From Virgibacillus_F necropolis_A (lineage in GTDB: Bacteria; Bacillota; Bacilli; Bacillales; Amphibacillaceae): DNA of 64,000 bases. Under the pieces are notes generated by a model. The model did no database searches. It saw only the letters and a program-made list of their open reading frames with translations, and was not told the origin of the DNA. How positions within the stretch are numbered: position 1 is the stretch's first letter; each line of letters opens with the position of its first letter. Below, in pieces: positions 8,354-15,763 of the stretch. A program made the position numbers and the translations under genes. Location of the stretch: contig NZ_CP084992.1 of the NCBI RefSeq assembly GCF_044793635.1, forward strand, positions 124,001-188,000, given 5' to 3'.

Positions 8354-9718
8354 ATGGAACGATTACAAACATACTTTTACATAACAGTCAGTGATGATCA
8401 TCTTGTTGCTAGTTTGTATTGTTCAGATGAGTATCATGATGAAATAATGCTTCAGGAAGAAGATGTGTATCAATTTTTAAATGAAAACAAAATAAAGTAT
8501 GGAATAGATAACGACATTGTTAAATTGCTTACCACCAAGCCAAATCAATCTGAATTTCCATTCACTATTGCGACTGGTTCTGATCCGCAACATGGAGTAA
8601 ATGGAAGTGTGGAATATGAATTGAATTTTAGCAATGAAATTGTTAAAGCATCCAACTGGAACTTCCGTGATATTATGACAATACCAACTGTTAAAACTGG
8701 TCAAAAGATAGCTACCATGCACTTACCCTCAAAGGGTGAATCAGGTATGAGTATTTATGGTAATAAAATCCCAGCAAAACCTGGAAAGCCTGCAAGAATA
8801 AAAATTGGAAAAAACGTTGTGCTTCGAAAAGAAGACAACACGGTCTACGCTACTACAGAAGGCCAAATTAGTGTCTCAAATCTTGAAATACATGTCCATT
8901 CCGTATTTGAAGTAAGAGATAGTTTATCGATGAAAATTGGTAACCTCGATTTTATAGGCTCCATAGTAATTAGAGGAGATGTACCCCCAGGCTATAAAGT
9001 TAAAGCTGCAGGCGATATAAAAATTTTTGGTATGGTTGAAGCGTCCACAATTGAAGCGGGCGGGTCTATCTACATATCAGAGGGATTGGCTGGTATACAG
9101 AAAGGCTTGTTAAGAGCGAAGGAAAATGTGCATATAGGTTACATCAATCAAGGTAAGGTCTACACCGGAAAAGATTTATATGTTGAGAATTCAATTTTAC
9201 ATAGTGATTGTATAGTTGGAAAACAAGTCTTTTGTCAGAGAGGCAGTATCATCGGAGGAACATTATCAGCTGGTTCAACCGTAGAGGCAAAAGATATTGG
9301 GAACCGTTTGAGCAGCAGAACAGAAATTATTTTTGGTATTAATAAGTTGATAGATAACAAGGAAAAAGAGCTACTAGCTAAAAAGAAGGAAGTTTCGACT
9401 ACTATCGAAAAATTAACCCTGCTTGGTGAAAAACTAAAAATAGAATCGAACCAACAAAATCCCAAGATTAGAATTATGCTTCTAAAACAACGTAATTCTC
9501 TTGAAAAAGCGAAAGAACAAGACATGTACATTGACGAGGAACTACGTCTTTTAGACTCTCATTTAGGTGATTTGGAATCCGCAGCATTGTATATTAGAGG
9601 TCAGGTACATTCAAATGTATTGATCACATTTGGTAAATATAAACGGAAAATTGACAACACGCACAGCTACGTCCAGATGAAATTAATTAAAAATGAAATT
9701 GTCATACAAACAATGTAA
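8354..9718 (+). CDS. FapA/DUF342 domain protein
   Basis: A 454-residue cytoplasmic protein with the FapA (DUF342) layout: an N-terminal region, a central Gly/Val/Ile-rich beta-helix at about 160-330 (repeats such as VKAAGDIKIFGMVEASTIEAGGSI) and a Lys/Glu-rich coiled coil at about 335-410. The family name comes from Vibrio FapA, which is linked to polar targeting of FlhF and is therefore consistent with flhF in the same operon. Start ATG 8354 follows ACGAGGAG. To my recollection B. subtilis has no gene at this site between sigD and swrB. The precise role is not known. Confidence 0.85.
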   Translation: MERLQTYFYITVSDDHLVASLYCSDEYHDEIMLQEEDVYQFLNENKIKYGIDNDIVKLLTTKPNQSEFPFTIATGSDPQHGVNGSVEYELNFSNEIVKASNWNFRDIMTIPTVKTGQKIATMHLPSKGESGMSIYGNKIPAKPGKPARIKIGKNVVLRKEDNTVYATTEGQISVSNLEIHVHSVFEVRDSLSMKIGNLDFIGSIVIRGDVPPGYKVKAAGDIKIFGMVEASTIEAGGSIYISEGLAGIQKGLLRAKENVHIGYINQGKVYTGKDLYVENSILHSDCIVGKQVFCQRGSIIGGTLSAGSTVEAKDIGNRLSSRTEIIFGINKLIDNKEKELLAKKKEVSTTIEKLTLLGEKLKIESNQQNPKIRIMLLKQRNSLEKAKEQDMYIDEELRLLDSHLGDLESAALYIRGQVHSNVLITFGKYKRKIDNTHSYVQMKLIKNEIVIQTM

Positions 9719-9740
9719 ATTTTTAAATGTGGGATGTCGT

Positions 9741-9749
9741 TGATATAAT
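9741..9749 (+). promoter_or_regulatory. Possible extended -10 promoter before the swrB-like gene
   Basis: TGATATAAT matches the extended -10 consensus TGnTATAAT, 39 bases before the swrB-like start. No clear -35 is seen, which is common for extended -10 promoters. It would allow expression independent of the fla/che promoter. Confidence 0.35.
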
Positions 9750-9788
9750 GAAGAAAATCAGTCACATATACACGGATAGGTGGATTAC

Positions 9789-10232
9789 ATGACATCATTT
9801 TTATTAATCATAAGTTTTTTATTACACATTGTTGCATTTATAGCAATTTACCAATTATATAAACAGGCCCAATTACCTAAACAGGAAAGCACATCCCAGG
9901 ATATGATGGAACTTTTTGAATTGTATTTGTCAGAGATTAAGGAAGAAAATAAACGCCTGGAAGAGACGCTATTGGATAGAAGAGAATACAATCCAAAGGG
10001 TGAGACAAATCCAATTCCACAATTTAAAGAAAAACCAGAACATCAAGAACATATAGCAGATGATACATATACAGCTCCGGAAGTTGATGATGACGTTCAG
10101 TATGAAACATCGTTACAGGCTAAGGTTCTACAATTGCATGATCAAGGGTTGGCAAGTGGGGAAATTGCTCGTAAATTGAATAAAGGTAAAACAGAAGTGG
10201 ACTTAATTGTAAAATTACATGCAAAAAATTAG
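9789..10232 (+). CDS. swrB: SwrB-like membrane-anchored protein (DUF6115 type)
   Basis: A 147-residue protein with one N-terminal membrane segment (residues 3-22, FLLIISFLLHIVAFIAIYQL), a charged coiled segment and a C-terminal helix-turn-helix-like end (VLQLHDQGLASGEIARKLNKGKTEVDLIVKLH). It is in the position of B. subtilis swrB, which activates flagellar export and raises SigmaD activity, and has the same architecture: an anchor and a small C-terminal domain. Start ATG 9789 follows ATAGGTGG; an in-frame GTG at 9780 lies inside that site. The gene symbol is assigned by position and layout, so it is less certain than its neighbours. Confidence 0.75.
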   Translation: MTSFLLIISFLLHIVAFIAIYQLYKQAQLPKQESTSQDMMELFELYLSEIKEENKRLEETLLDRREYNPKGETNPIPQFKEKPEHQEHIADDTYTAPEVDDDVQYETSLQAKVLQLHDQGLASGEIARKLNKGKTEVDLIVKLHAKN

Positions 10233-10241
10233 TATTAGGAC

Positions 10242-10270
10242 TTGCTAGCTTACAATCCTTATGATATATT
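10242..10270 (+). promoter_or_regulatory. SigmaA-type promoter for rpsB
   Basis: TTGCTA (10242-10247) and TATATT (10265-10270) are spaced by exactly 17 bases, giving a transcription start near 10277 and a leader of about 140 bases before rpsB. Confidence 0.65.
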
Positions 10271-10288
10271 AATTCATGGTGCAAATAC

Positions 10289-10420
10289 TATGTTCACTAT
10301 AGTTTCGTGAACATATAACAAACCACACACGTTTGTCGATTTATGTAAGAGGTGCCTTTGACGGGTCCTTATATAAAAGTGACACAGACGGAGGAAAAAA
10401 ACCAATAGGAGGAATTTATT
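10289..10420 (+). promoter_or_regulatory. Structured 5' leader of rpsB
   Basis: The leader begins with a perfect 9-bp stem (TATGTTCAC at 10289-10297, GTGAACATA at 10307-10315, 9-base loop). About 100 bases of non-coding sequence with further short complementary words follow, then the AGGAGG site. Long leaders on ribosomal protein operons often mediate feedback by the encoded protein, so an S2-responsive leader is possible. I could not match it to a specific described motif. Confidence 0.4.
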
Positions 10421-11167
10421 ATGTCAGTAATTTCTATGAAGCAATTACTTGAAGCTGGTGTACATTTTGGACATCAGACTCGCCGTTGGAATCCAAAGAT
10501 GAAAAAATACATCTTTACAGAGCGTAACGGCATCTACATCATTGACCTACAAAAAACAGTTAAGAAGGTTGATGAAGCATACAAATACGTGAAGGAAATC
10601 GCCGCTGATGGTGGTACAGTTCTTTTCGTAGGAACTAAAAAACAAGCACAGGACTCTGTTCGTGATGAAGCGACTCGTTCTGGTATGTACTTTGTTAACC
10701 AACGTTGGTTAGGTGGTACGCTAACAAACTTCGAAACTATCCGTAAACGTATTGCTCGTCTTAAGAGTATCGAGCGTATGGAAGAGGATGGAACGTTTGA
10801 AGTACTTCCTAAAAAGGAAGTTGTAGACTTATTAAAAGAAAAAGATCGTTTAATGAAGTTCCTAGGTGGAATTAAAGAAATGAAAAAGCTACCTGATGCT
10901 ATGTTCGTTATCGATCCACGTAAAGAACGCATTGCGATTGCTGAAGCGCATAAATTAAACATTCCAATCATTGGAATCGTGGACACAAACTGTGATCCTG
11001 ATGAAATTGATTATGTAATCCCAGCAAATGATGATGCAATTCGTGCAGTAAAACTTCTTACTTCTAAAATGGCTGATGCTATCATCGAAGTTAAACAGAA
11101 TGAAGAAGCTGAAAGAGCTGCAAATGAAGAAGAAGCTGCTGAACCAGTAGAAGCAGACAAAGAATAG
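10421..11167 (+). CDS. rpsB: 30S ribosomal protein S2
   Basis: Protein uS2 of the small ribosomal subunit, 248 residues. The N-terminus MKQLLEAGVHFGHQTRRWNPKM and the segment QRWLGGTLTNF are diagnostic. The acidic Glu/Ala-rich C-terminal tail (about 225-248) is typical of Bacillus. Start ATG 10421 follows AATAGGAGG. Codon use is biased as expected for a highly expressed gene. It is followed by a terminator-like hairpin and then tsf. Confidence 0.98.
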   Translation: MSVISMKQLLEAGVHFGHQTRRWNPKMKKYIFTERNGIYIIDLQKTVKKVDEAYKYVKEIAADGGTVLFVGTKKQAQDSVRDEATRSGMYFVNQRWLGGTLTNFETIRKRIARLKSIERMEEDGTFEVLPKKEVVDLLKEKDRLMKFLGGIKEMKKLPDAMFVIDPRKERIAIAEAHKLNIPIIGIVDTNCDPDEIDYVIPANDDAIRAVKLLTSKMADAIIEVKQNEEAERAANEEEAAEPVEADKE

Positions 11168-11181
11168 TAATGTAAATGACT

Positions 11182-11218
11182 AGGTGATAAGGGGAAAAAG
11201 CCTTTTATCACCTTTTTT
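11182..11218 (+). terminator. Hairpin between rpsB and tsf
   Basis: AGGTGATAA (11182-11190) pairs with TTATCACCT (11205-11213), followed by TTTTT. The stem is moderately strong with a long loop, so partial read-through into tsf is likely; no separate tsf promoter is obvious. Confidence 0.75.
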
Positions 11219-11254
11219 AAAGAGGATATTTAATATATTTTAGGAGGATTAATG

Positions 11255-12139
11255 ATGGCAATTACTGCACAAATGGTTAAAGAATTACGCGAAAAAACTG
11301 GTGCTGGAATGATGGACTGTAAAAAAGCACTAACAGAAACTGATGGAAATATTGAACAGGCAATTGATTACTTACGTGAAAAAGGCGTAGCAAAAGCTGC
11401 TAAGAAGTCAGATCGTATTGCTGCTGAAGGGTTAACACATGTAGAAGTAGATAACAACACTGCTGCATTATTAGAAGTTAACTGTGAAACAGACTTTGTT
11501 ACAAAAAACGACCAATTTAAATCACTTTTAACTAAATTAGGAAATCACATCCTTACACATAAACCAGCAACAGTTGAAGAAGCATTACAACAAGACATGG
11601 ATGGCGAAGGAAACAATGTAGAATCTTATATCAACTCAGTTATAGCGAAGATTGGTGAAAAGATTTCTTTACGTCGTTTTGTTATCTTTACAAAAACAGA
11701 TAACGATTCATTTGGTTCATACCTTCATATGGGTGGAAACATTGGTGTTTTGACACTTCTTGAAGGTACAACAGATGCGCAGGTAGCAAAAGATGTTGCA
11801 ATGCATGTTGCTGCAGCTAATCCACTTCATGTATCACGTGACGCTGTTTCTGAAGACGAAGTTAACCGTGAACGTGAAGTATTAAAATCACAAGCGTTAA
11901 ATGAAGGAAAACCAGAAAAAATCGTAGAAAAAATGGTCGAAGGTCGTTTAGGTAAATTCTTTGAAGATATTTGCTTATTAGAACAAAACTTTATTAAAGA
12001 TCCAGATCAAAAAGTTAAAAAATTCGTTGCTGATAAAGGTGCAACAGTTAAATCATTTGTTCGTTATGAAGTTGGCGAAGGAATGGAAAAACGCGAAGAA
12101 AACTTTGCTGAAGAAGTTAGAAATCAAATAAATAAATAG
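11255..12139 (+). CDS. tsf: Translation elongation factor Ts
   Basis: EF-Ts exchanges GDP for GTP on EF-Tu. The 294-residue protein begins MAITAQMVKELREKTGAGMMDCKKAL with the UBA-like N-terminal domain and contains the TDFV motif (CETDFVTKND) that contacts EF-Tu. I choose the second of two adjacent ATGs (11255), 7 bases after AGGAGG, because homologues start MAITAxxVKELRE; the first ATG is only 4 bases from the site. The stop codon TAG (12137-12139) is also the first three bases of the 122-bp repeat that follows. Confidence 0.97.
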   Translation: MAITAQMVKELREKTGAGMMDCKKALTETDGNIEQAIDYLREKGVAKAAKKSDRIAAEGLTHVEVDNNTAALLEVNCETDFVTKNDQFKSLLTKLGNHILTHKPATVEEALQQDMDGEGNNVESYINSVIAKIGEKISLRRFVIFTKTDNDSFGSYLHMGGNIGVLTLLEGTTDAQVAKDVAMHVAAANPLHVSRDAVSEDEVNREREVLKSQALNEGKPEKIVEKMVEGRLGKFFEDICLLEQNFIKDPDQKVKKFVADKGATVKSFVRYEVGEGMEKREENFAEEVRNQINK

Positions 12140-12380
12140 ACAAGAAAAGCGTAGGCGACTGGTCAGCGACGTACAAATAGATAGGAATGTGAAAAGTACG
12201 GTGAACTTTCCGTACGTTCATCAGGACTACCTATTTGCTAGTCGCTAGGAGCCGAAGCTAGACAAGAAAAGCGTAGGCGACTGGTCAGCGACGTACAAAT
12301 AGATAGGAATGTGAAAAGTACGGTGAACTTTCCGTACGTTCATCAGGACTACCTATTTGCTAGTCGCTAGGAGCCGAAGC
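12137..12380 (+). repeat. Exact tandem pair of 122-bp palindromic repeat (element B)
   Basis: Two copies at 12137-12258 and 12259-12380 read identically base for base; a third start (TAGACAA) follows at 12381. Each copy has three nested stems: GCGACT with AGTCGC, CAAATAG with CTATTTG, and an innermost GTACGG-TGAACTTT-CCGTAC hairpin (12196-12215 and 12318-12337). No coding frame is plausible. The same unit in other versions and orientations occurs at 29100, 31465, 38416, 51314 and 63003. Confidence 0.93.
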
Positions 12381-12425
12381 TAGACAAAACTAACGCAAAA
12401 TTTTATATTTGTATTAACACAAGAT

Positions 12426-12452
12426 AAGGGGGACACATGTTGTTCCCTTTTT
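12426..12452 (+). terminator. Intrinsic terminator after the tsf repeat array
   Basis: AAGGGGGACA pairs with TGTTCCCTT across CATGT (one bulge or wobble), followed by TTTTT. The rest of the 12389-12577 spacer holds an AAAATTCG (12492-12499)/CGAATTTT (12528-12535) inverted repeat and the pyrH ribosome site; no other gene is visible. Confidence 0.65.
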
Positions 12453-12577
12453 CTCAAAGCATAAATTTTCTTAAGGATTTAAACAAAAGAAAAAATTCGC
12501 CATATACTACTTAAGTCGTGTGAATGACGAATTTTCTAACAGCAATATAAAAATTAAAAATTTCTATGGAGGTTATT

Positions 12578-13303
12578 ATGACAGCAGCACGTTACCGTAG
12601 AATTGTATTGAAATTAAGTGGTGAAGCATTAAGCGGAGACCAGGGGTATGGACTAGATCCAAAAATCGTTCAGTCTGTAGCAGAACAGATAAAAGGTGTA
12701 GCAGAATTAGGTGTTGAAGTTGCAGTAGTTGTAGGTGGAGGTAATATCTGGCGTGGTAAGGTTGGAAGTGAAATGGGAATGGATCGTGCTAACGCTGACT
12801 ATATGGGTATGCTTGCAACAGTAATGAATTCACTTGCACTTCAAGATAGTTTAGAAAACATCGGAATACCTACTAGGGTTCAAACATCAATTGAAATGCG
12901 ACAGGTTGCAGAACCATATATTCGTAGAAAAGCAATTCGTCACTTAGAGAAAAAGCGTGTTGTCATATTTGCAGCTGGAACCGGAAATCCTTATTTCTCA
13001 ACAGACACAACAGCAGCGCTTAGAGCAGCAGAAGTTGAAGCAGAAGTTATACTGATGGCGAAGAATAATGTAGACGGAGTTTATACAGATGATCCTAAAT
13101 TAAACAAGGATGCAACTAAATACGAGAATCTATCCTATCTTGATATGATAAATGAAGGATTAGGTGTAATGGATTCTACAGCATCATCACTTTGTATGGA
13201 TAATGACATACCACTTGTGGTATTCTCTATAACAGATGAAGGCAATATAAAGCGAGTTGTGCAAGGTGAAGTAATTGGAACTACAATAAGGGGGAAACAA
13301 TAA
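12578..13303 (+). CDS. pyrH: UMP kinase
   Basis: PyrH phosphorylates UMP to UDP in pyrimidine nucleotide synthesis and belongs to the amino acid kinase family, unrelated to eukaryotic UMP kinases. The 241-residue protein shows the N-terminal LKLSGEAL, the GGGNIWRG phosphate-binding loop and the NNVDGVYTDDPK segment. Start ATG 12578 follows ATGGAGG; an ATG at 12566 lies within or before this site. The stop codon TAA at 13301-13303 overlaps the start of frr by one base. Confidence 0.97.
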   Translation: MTAARYRRIVLKLSGEALSGDQGYGLDPKIVQSVAEQIKGVAELGVEVAVVVGGGNIWRGKVGSEMGMDRANADYMGMLATVMNSLALQDSLENIGIPTRVQTSIEMRQVAEPYIRRKAIRHLEKKRVVIFAAGTGNPYFSTDTTAALRAAEVEAEVILMAKNNVDGVYTDDPKLNKDATKYENLSYLDMINEGLGVMDSTASSLCMDNDIPLVVFSITDEGNIKRVVQGEVIGTTIRGKQ

Positions 13304-13860
13304 TGTCTGATGCGATTTTGAATCAAACGCATGAAAAAATGGCACAAGCTGTACGAGCATTTTCAAAAAACCTAGCAACAGTAAGAGCTGGAAGAGCGAA
13401 CCCATCATTACTTGATAGTATATATGTAGATTATTATGGTGCTTCAACACCATTAAACCAATTAGCATCTATTTCCGCTCCAGAGGCTAGAATGTTACTT
13501 ATCTCACCATTTGATAAATCTTCAGTTGGTGATATTGAAAAAGCTATTCAAAAAGCAGATTTGGGTGTCTCACCTTCAAATGATGGAAGTATTATTCGCA
13601 TTGCTATTCCTGCACTAACTGAAGAACGCCGTAAAGACTTAGTTAAAGTAGTAGGAAAGTATGCTGAGGAAGCACGAGTTCAAGTAAGAAATGTACGTCG
13701 TGAATCCAATGATCAGCTGAAAAAAGCTGAAAAAAATGGTGATCTTACAGAAGATGAATTACGAAATGCACAGGATAGTGTGCAAAAAGAAACAGATACT
13801 AACATCAATGAAGTTGAAAAAATAGCTAAAAATAAAGAAAAAGAAATTATGGAAGTATAA
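13303..13860 (+). CDS. frr: Ribosome recycling factor
   Basis: RRF, with EF-G, splits post-termination ribosomes. The 185-residue protein has the conserved VRAGRANPSLLD near residue 27 and the EERRKDLVKVVGKYAEEARVQVRNVRR helix region. Start ATG 13303 follows AAGGGGGAAA. A canonical terminator follows. Confidence 0.98.
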   Translation: MSDAILNQTHEKMAQAVRAFSKNLATVRAGRANPSLLDSIYVDYYGASTPLNQLASISAPEARMLLISPFDKSSVGDIEKAIQKADLGVSPSNDGSIIRIAIPALTEERRKDLVKVVGKYAEEARVQVRNVRRESNDQLKKAEKNGDLTEDELRNAQDSVQKETDTNINEVEKIAKNKEKEIMEV

Positions 13861-13881
13861 CATTTACAAACAACATGATAA

Positions 13882-13907
13882 TCCCCCTAATTTTAGGGGG
13901 TTTTTGT
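13882..13907 (+). terminator. Intrinsic terminator of pyrH-frr
   Basis: CCCCCTAA/TTAGGGGG forms a compact GC-rich hairpin directly followed by a run of T residues. Confidence 0.92.
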
Positions 13908-13944
13908 TTTTTTGCTAAATCGTTATAATAATAGTAAGTAAACA

Positions 13945-13953
13945 TGATATAAT
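13945..13953 (+). promoter_or_regulatory. Extended -10 promoter before uppS
   Basis: TGATATAAT matches the extended -10 element, downstream of the frr terminator and about 110 bases before uppS. A convincing -35 is not seen. Confidence 0.5.
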
Positions 13954-14063
13954 GAAAACTTATCATATATAACTATAACAATCATATAATTCTTTTATCC
14001 GACATATTGATGAACATGGAAAGGATTGTATATACACAATCAATCGTATTCGGAGGACAAATT

Positions 14064-14831
14064 ATGTCAATGAAACTTCCCTTTTTTAAAAATAAACAAG
14101 AAGAAACAGACGATTCATGCAAGGTAGAAACAACAAATATACCAAAACATGTTGCAATAATCATGGATGGAAACGGGCGTTGGGCTAAGAAACGTGGACT
14201 TCCTAGAATTGCTGGACATAAAGAAGGCATGAATGTTGTTAAAGAAATTGTGCGGTCTGCTACACATTATAAAGTTGAAATCCTGACATTATATGCTTTT
14301 TCAACTGAAAATTGGAAACGACCTAAATCTGAAGTAGAATTTCTAATGAAATTGCCCAAAGAATTCCTACATACTTTCTTACCTGAATTAATAGAAAAAA
14401 ATGTGCGAATTGATACAATTGGCGAGTTTGATGGACTACCAGTACACACAAAAGAAGCAATCCAATATGCTAAAGAACAAACAAAGGATAATGATGGCTT
14501 ATTGTTAAACTTTGCTTTAAACTATGGTAGTAGATTTGAGATCATGCGTGCAATCAAACAAGTGTATACGGATATGGAGAATTCGGATTTATCGATCGAT
14601 AAATTGGATGAAGAAACTTTCTCGAAATATTTATATACAAAAGGATTATCAGATCCCGATTTATTAATACGCACAAGTGGTGAACAGCGCTTAAGTAACT
14701 TTTTATTGTGGCAATTAGCTTATGCTGAATTTTGGTTCACGGATGTATTATGGCCAGATTTTAGTGAGGAAATTTTTAAAAGAGCCCTCCATGATTATCA
14801 ACAACGGAAGAGACGCTATGGAGGTATTTAA
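14064..14831 (+). CDS. uppS: Undecaprenyl diphosphate synthase
   Basis: UppS condenses eight isopentenyl units onto farnesyl diphosphate to make the C55 lipid carrier for cell-wall synthesis. The cis-prenyltransferase signature HVAIIMDGNGRWAKKR (catalytic Asp) is present, as are AGHKEG, LYAFSTENWKRP and the C-terminal DLLIRTSGEQRLSNFLLWQ. ATG 14064 with GGAGG 7 bases upstream gives 255 residues; a longer in-frame start at 14007 has no comparable site. cdsA follows 15 bases later. Confidence 0.96.
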   Translation: MSMKLPFFKNKQEETDDSCKVETTNIPKHVAIIMDGNGRWAKKRGLPRIAGHKEGMNVVKEIVRSATHYKVEILTLYAFSTENWKRPKSEVEFLMKLPKEFLHTFLPELIEKNVRIDTIGEFDGLPVHTKEAIQYAKEQTKDNDGLLLNFALNYGSRFEIMRAIKQVYTDMENSDLSIDKLDEETFSKYLYTKGLSDPDLLIRTSGEQRLSNFLLWQLAYAEFWFTDVLWPDFSEEIFKRALHDYQQRKRRYGGI

Positions 14832-14846
14832 GGTGTTGAATAATAG

Positions 14847-15647
14847 ATGAAGCAACGAATTCAGACAGCAATTTTAGCATTAATTGTATTTGTACCACTC
14901 GTAATAATTGGTGGAGATGCCTTTACCATTTTCGTTTATATAATGGCAACGATTGCTCTGATTGAACTATTACGGATGCGGAAAGTTGGTAAGTATTCTA
15001 TACCAGCAGTTCTTTCAATTGGTTTATTATGGTTATTGTTACCCAATGTTATTGCAGATGTTTATACAGAAGTTTGGTTTTCCAAATCAGAAATAATCAT
15101 GTTATTCGTTATGTTGCTACTAAGCTATACCGTGTTAATGAATAATAAATTTAATTTTGAAGATGCTGGGTTTATTCTTCTAACAACTGTATATATAGGT
15201 ATGGGATTCTTTTATTTAATTGAAACTAGAGATGGAAATCAATTATCAGGCCTATTAAACATTTTTTATGTTTTACTTGTTATTTGGGCAACTGACACTG
15301 CTGCTTATTTCTTTGGACGAGCATTTGGTAAAAGGAAATTATGGCCCAAAATTAGTCCCAACAAAACGATTGAAGGAGCACTTGGTGGAATATTACTAGC
15401 AATAGTCGTGGGAATCGTATTTCAACTAGTAACATCATTTAGTGACTTTTCCATGATTGTCGTAATTGCTGTAACGATCCTTGTATCCATTTTCGGACAA
15501 ATTGGTGACCTTGTAGAGTCAGCGTTTAAACGCCATTATGGTGTCAAAGATTCAGGGGACATTCTTCCAGGTCATGGTGGTATTTTAGACCGATTAGATA
15601 GTTTATTATTTGTTTTACCATTGCTGCATTTTATTCATTTCATATAA
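14847..15647 (+). CDS. cdsA: Phosphatidate cytidylyltransferase
   Basis: CdsA makes CDP-diacylglycerol from phosphatidate and CTP, the branch point for membrane phospholipids; PgsA downstream in this window uses its product. The 266-residue protein has about eight membrane segments and the C-terminal family signature KRHYGVKDSGDILPGHGGIL followed by DRLDSL. Start ATG 14847 follows TAAGGTG. In B. subtilis dxr follows; here only 116 bases separate cdsA from rseP and no dxr is present. Confidence 0.96.
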   Translation: MKQRIQTAILALIVFVPLVIIGGDAFTIFVYIMATIALIELLRMRKVGKYSIPAVLSIGLLWLLLPNVIADVYTEVWFSKSEIIMLFVMLLLSYTVLMNNKFNFEDAGFILLTTVYIGMGFFYLIETRDGNQLSGLLNIFYVLLVIWATDTAAYFFGRAFGKRKLWPKISPNKTIEGALGGILLAIVVGIVFQLVTSFSDFSMIVVIAVTILVSIFGQIGDLVESAFKRHYGVKDSGDILPGHGGILDRLDSLLFVLPLLHFIHFI

Positions 15648-15763
15648 CAAATAGACATTTGTACAAAATACTTGAATCAGTTAATAGGTAAAGGGTACAC
15701 TTAATTGATGCAGTATAAATCGAAATGTTATCAACCTATGTTTATCAAAGGAAGGTGCTTTAT

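Noticed and set aside
10534..10986. Minus-strand open frame of about 150 codons inside rpsB
   Set aside because: It is a shadow of a highly expressed ribosomal gene whose codon bias leaves the opposite frame open.
12137..12387. CRISPR-like array
   Set aside because: The units are 122-bp contiguous tandem repeats with no spacers, and no cas genes are near.
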